Part shown: piece after piece, positions 30,150-30,853 of the stretch | How the letters are laid out: every line of letters starts with the position of its first letter | Numbering within the stretch: the stretch's first letter is position 1 | Origin: Entamoeba invadens IP1 | Lineage: Eukaryota; Evosea; Mastigamoebida; Endamoebidae | Length of the DNA: 30,853 nucleotides | Assembly (NCBI RefSeq): GCF_000330505.1 | Contig: NW_004443692.1 | Coordinates: forward strand, 436,807 to 467,659 | Direction of reading: 5' to 3' | Notes under the pieces: model-generated | Database searches by the model: none | Told to the model about the DNA's origin: nothing | Seen by the model: only the letters and a program-made list of their open reading frames with translations | Program-made: the position numbers and the translations under genes

Positions 30150-30853
30150 ATGTCTAAAGACGTTTATTGTGGAATAGATTTGGGCACCACTTATACTTCT
30201 GTTGGTGTATATGAGGGTGGTAATGTCCGATGTTTGACTGATGAATTTAATTCAAGTTGTATTCCCTCATTAGTTTCGTTTACAGAAAACGACTGTAAAG
30301 TTGGACGTCCCCCTTTTTCATGCACATGTGTGATTCAAGAGATTAAACGGTTTCTTGGTAAAGATTGGGAAGATTTAAAGTCGGATAAGGGACTTAAGAG
30401 TCTCCTCGATAAGAATCAAAATGATTACATCGATATAGAAGGGAAAATTGGGATCGGTATTGAACGCCCTACAAACAGTGATGAAATTCGAACACTTTAT
30501 TTAACTCCTGAAGACGTTTCCGCAATCATTTTACTCAAAATCAAACAAATTGTATTGAGCAAATACCCTGGCAAAAATATCAAAGCAATCGTTGGTGTTC
30601 CCGCCTCTTTTGGCGACAAAGAGAAAGCTGCGACACAAGCTGCAGTTAAAATGGCTGGTATTGAGTTAATTCGAACGGTCAATGAACCGACTGCTGCTGC
30701 AAGAGCGTACAAAATGAAAGAAGGCACCCTCTTTGTATTTGACTTTGGTGGAGGAACACTTGACATCTCCATAGTAACGTTTAAAAATGGGTCATTGAGT
30801 AAAACAGTGACTTCAAAAGGAGACCCATTTTTAGGTGGTAATGACATGATACT
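30150..30853 (+). CDS. Divergent Hsp70-family chaperone, 3' end beyond the window
   Basis: The first 234 residues are present from ATG 30150. The ATPase-domain marks are GIDLGTTYTSVGVY (phosphate 1 loop, near residue 8), NEPTAAARAY and FVFDFGGGTLDIS (phosphate 2 loop), then GGND at the edge. There is no signal peptide, so a cytosolic protein is expected. The stretch between VGRPPF and IKRFLG is about five residues shorter than in canonical Hsp70, and DKNQNDYIDIEG is unlike the standard protein, so this is a divergent paralogue and not the main heat-shock protein. The substrate-binding domain and C-terminal motif lie outside the window. Confidence 0.92.
   Translation, partial: MSKDVYCGIDLGTTYTSVGVYEGGNVRCLTDEFNSSCIPSLVSFTENDCKVGRPPFSCTCVIQEIKRFLGKDWEDLKSDKGLKSLLDKNQNDYIDIEGKIGIGIERPTNSDEIRTLYLTPEDVSAIILLKIKQIVLSKYPGKNIKAIVGVPASFGDKEKAATQAAVKMAGIELIRTVNEPTAAARAYKMKEGTLFVFDFGGGTLDISIVTFKNGSLSKTVTSKGDPFLGGNDMI

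Overview
The window looks like a contig from an Entamoeba genome, most probably E. invadens or a similar transposon-rich species. The reasons are AT-rich DNA with closely packed genes, short introns with the donor GTTTGT and usually a TAG acceptor, a BspA-like leucine-rich-repeat protein, a protein resembling the amoebic cysteine-protease-binding receptors, a PAK-type kinase, and nested DNA transposons of the hAT type. The species is inferred from these traits, not from any database match.

Layout from left to right. A PARP1-like poly(ADP-ribose) polymerase reads leftward off the edge (1-2269). After a 1.5 kb AT-rich gap comes a four-exon RalGAP-beta-like gene on the plus strand (3795-7993). 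The following gap carries a strongly self-complementary element that may be a structured RNA (8241-8481). A type I membrane protein resembling cysteine-protease-binding receptors (8813-10471, minus) sits head to head, 166 bp away, with a membrane-anchored papain-like pseudoenzyme (10638-12002, plus). Next are a GPH/SUT-type transporter (12567-14048, plus) and a two-exon gene on the minus strand (14247-16568). That gene joins a C2H2 zinc finger, a Gln/Met-rich region, a MYRF/phage-type S74 self-cleaving chaperone domain and about five membrane segments. Then come a divergent actin-like gene with a frameshift near its 3' end (16744-17843, minus) and a large BspA-like LRR protein (17962-21273, minus).

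From 21.4 to 27.2 kb the DNA is mobile. It holds a 139 bp imperfect hairpin, then an outer element with 15 bp perfect terminal inverted repeats (21736-27193). A 3.16 kb hAT element (21760-24918) with long inverted repeats, a target duplication and a wrecked transposase lies inside the outer element. Just beyond is a PH-CRIB-kinase PAK gene (27314-28853, minus, two exons), a long AT-rich gap, and the start of a divergent Hsp70 (30150 to the right edge).

I see no single operon-like system. The two most striking items are the zinc-finger/S74/multispan protein, which has the architecture of a self-cleaving membrane-tethered transcription factor built on a different DNA-binding domain from MYRF, and the receptor-like/dead-protease pair sharing one short intergenic region. 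Three genes together (RalGAP-like, PAK, actin-like) touch small-GTPase and cytoskeletal signalling, but their proximity may be chance.
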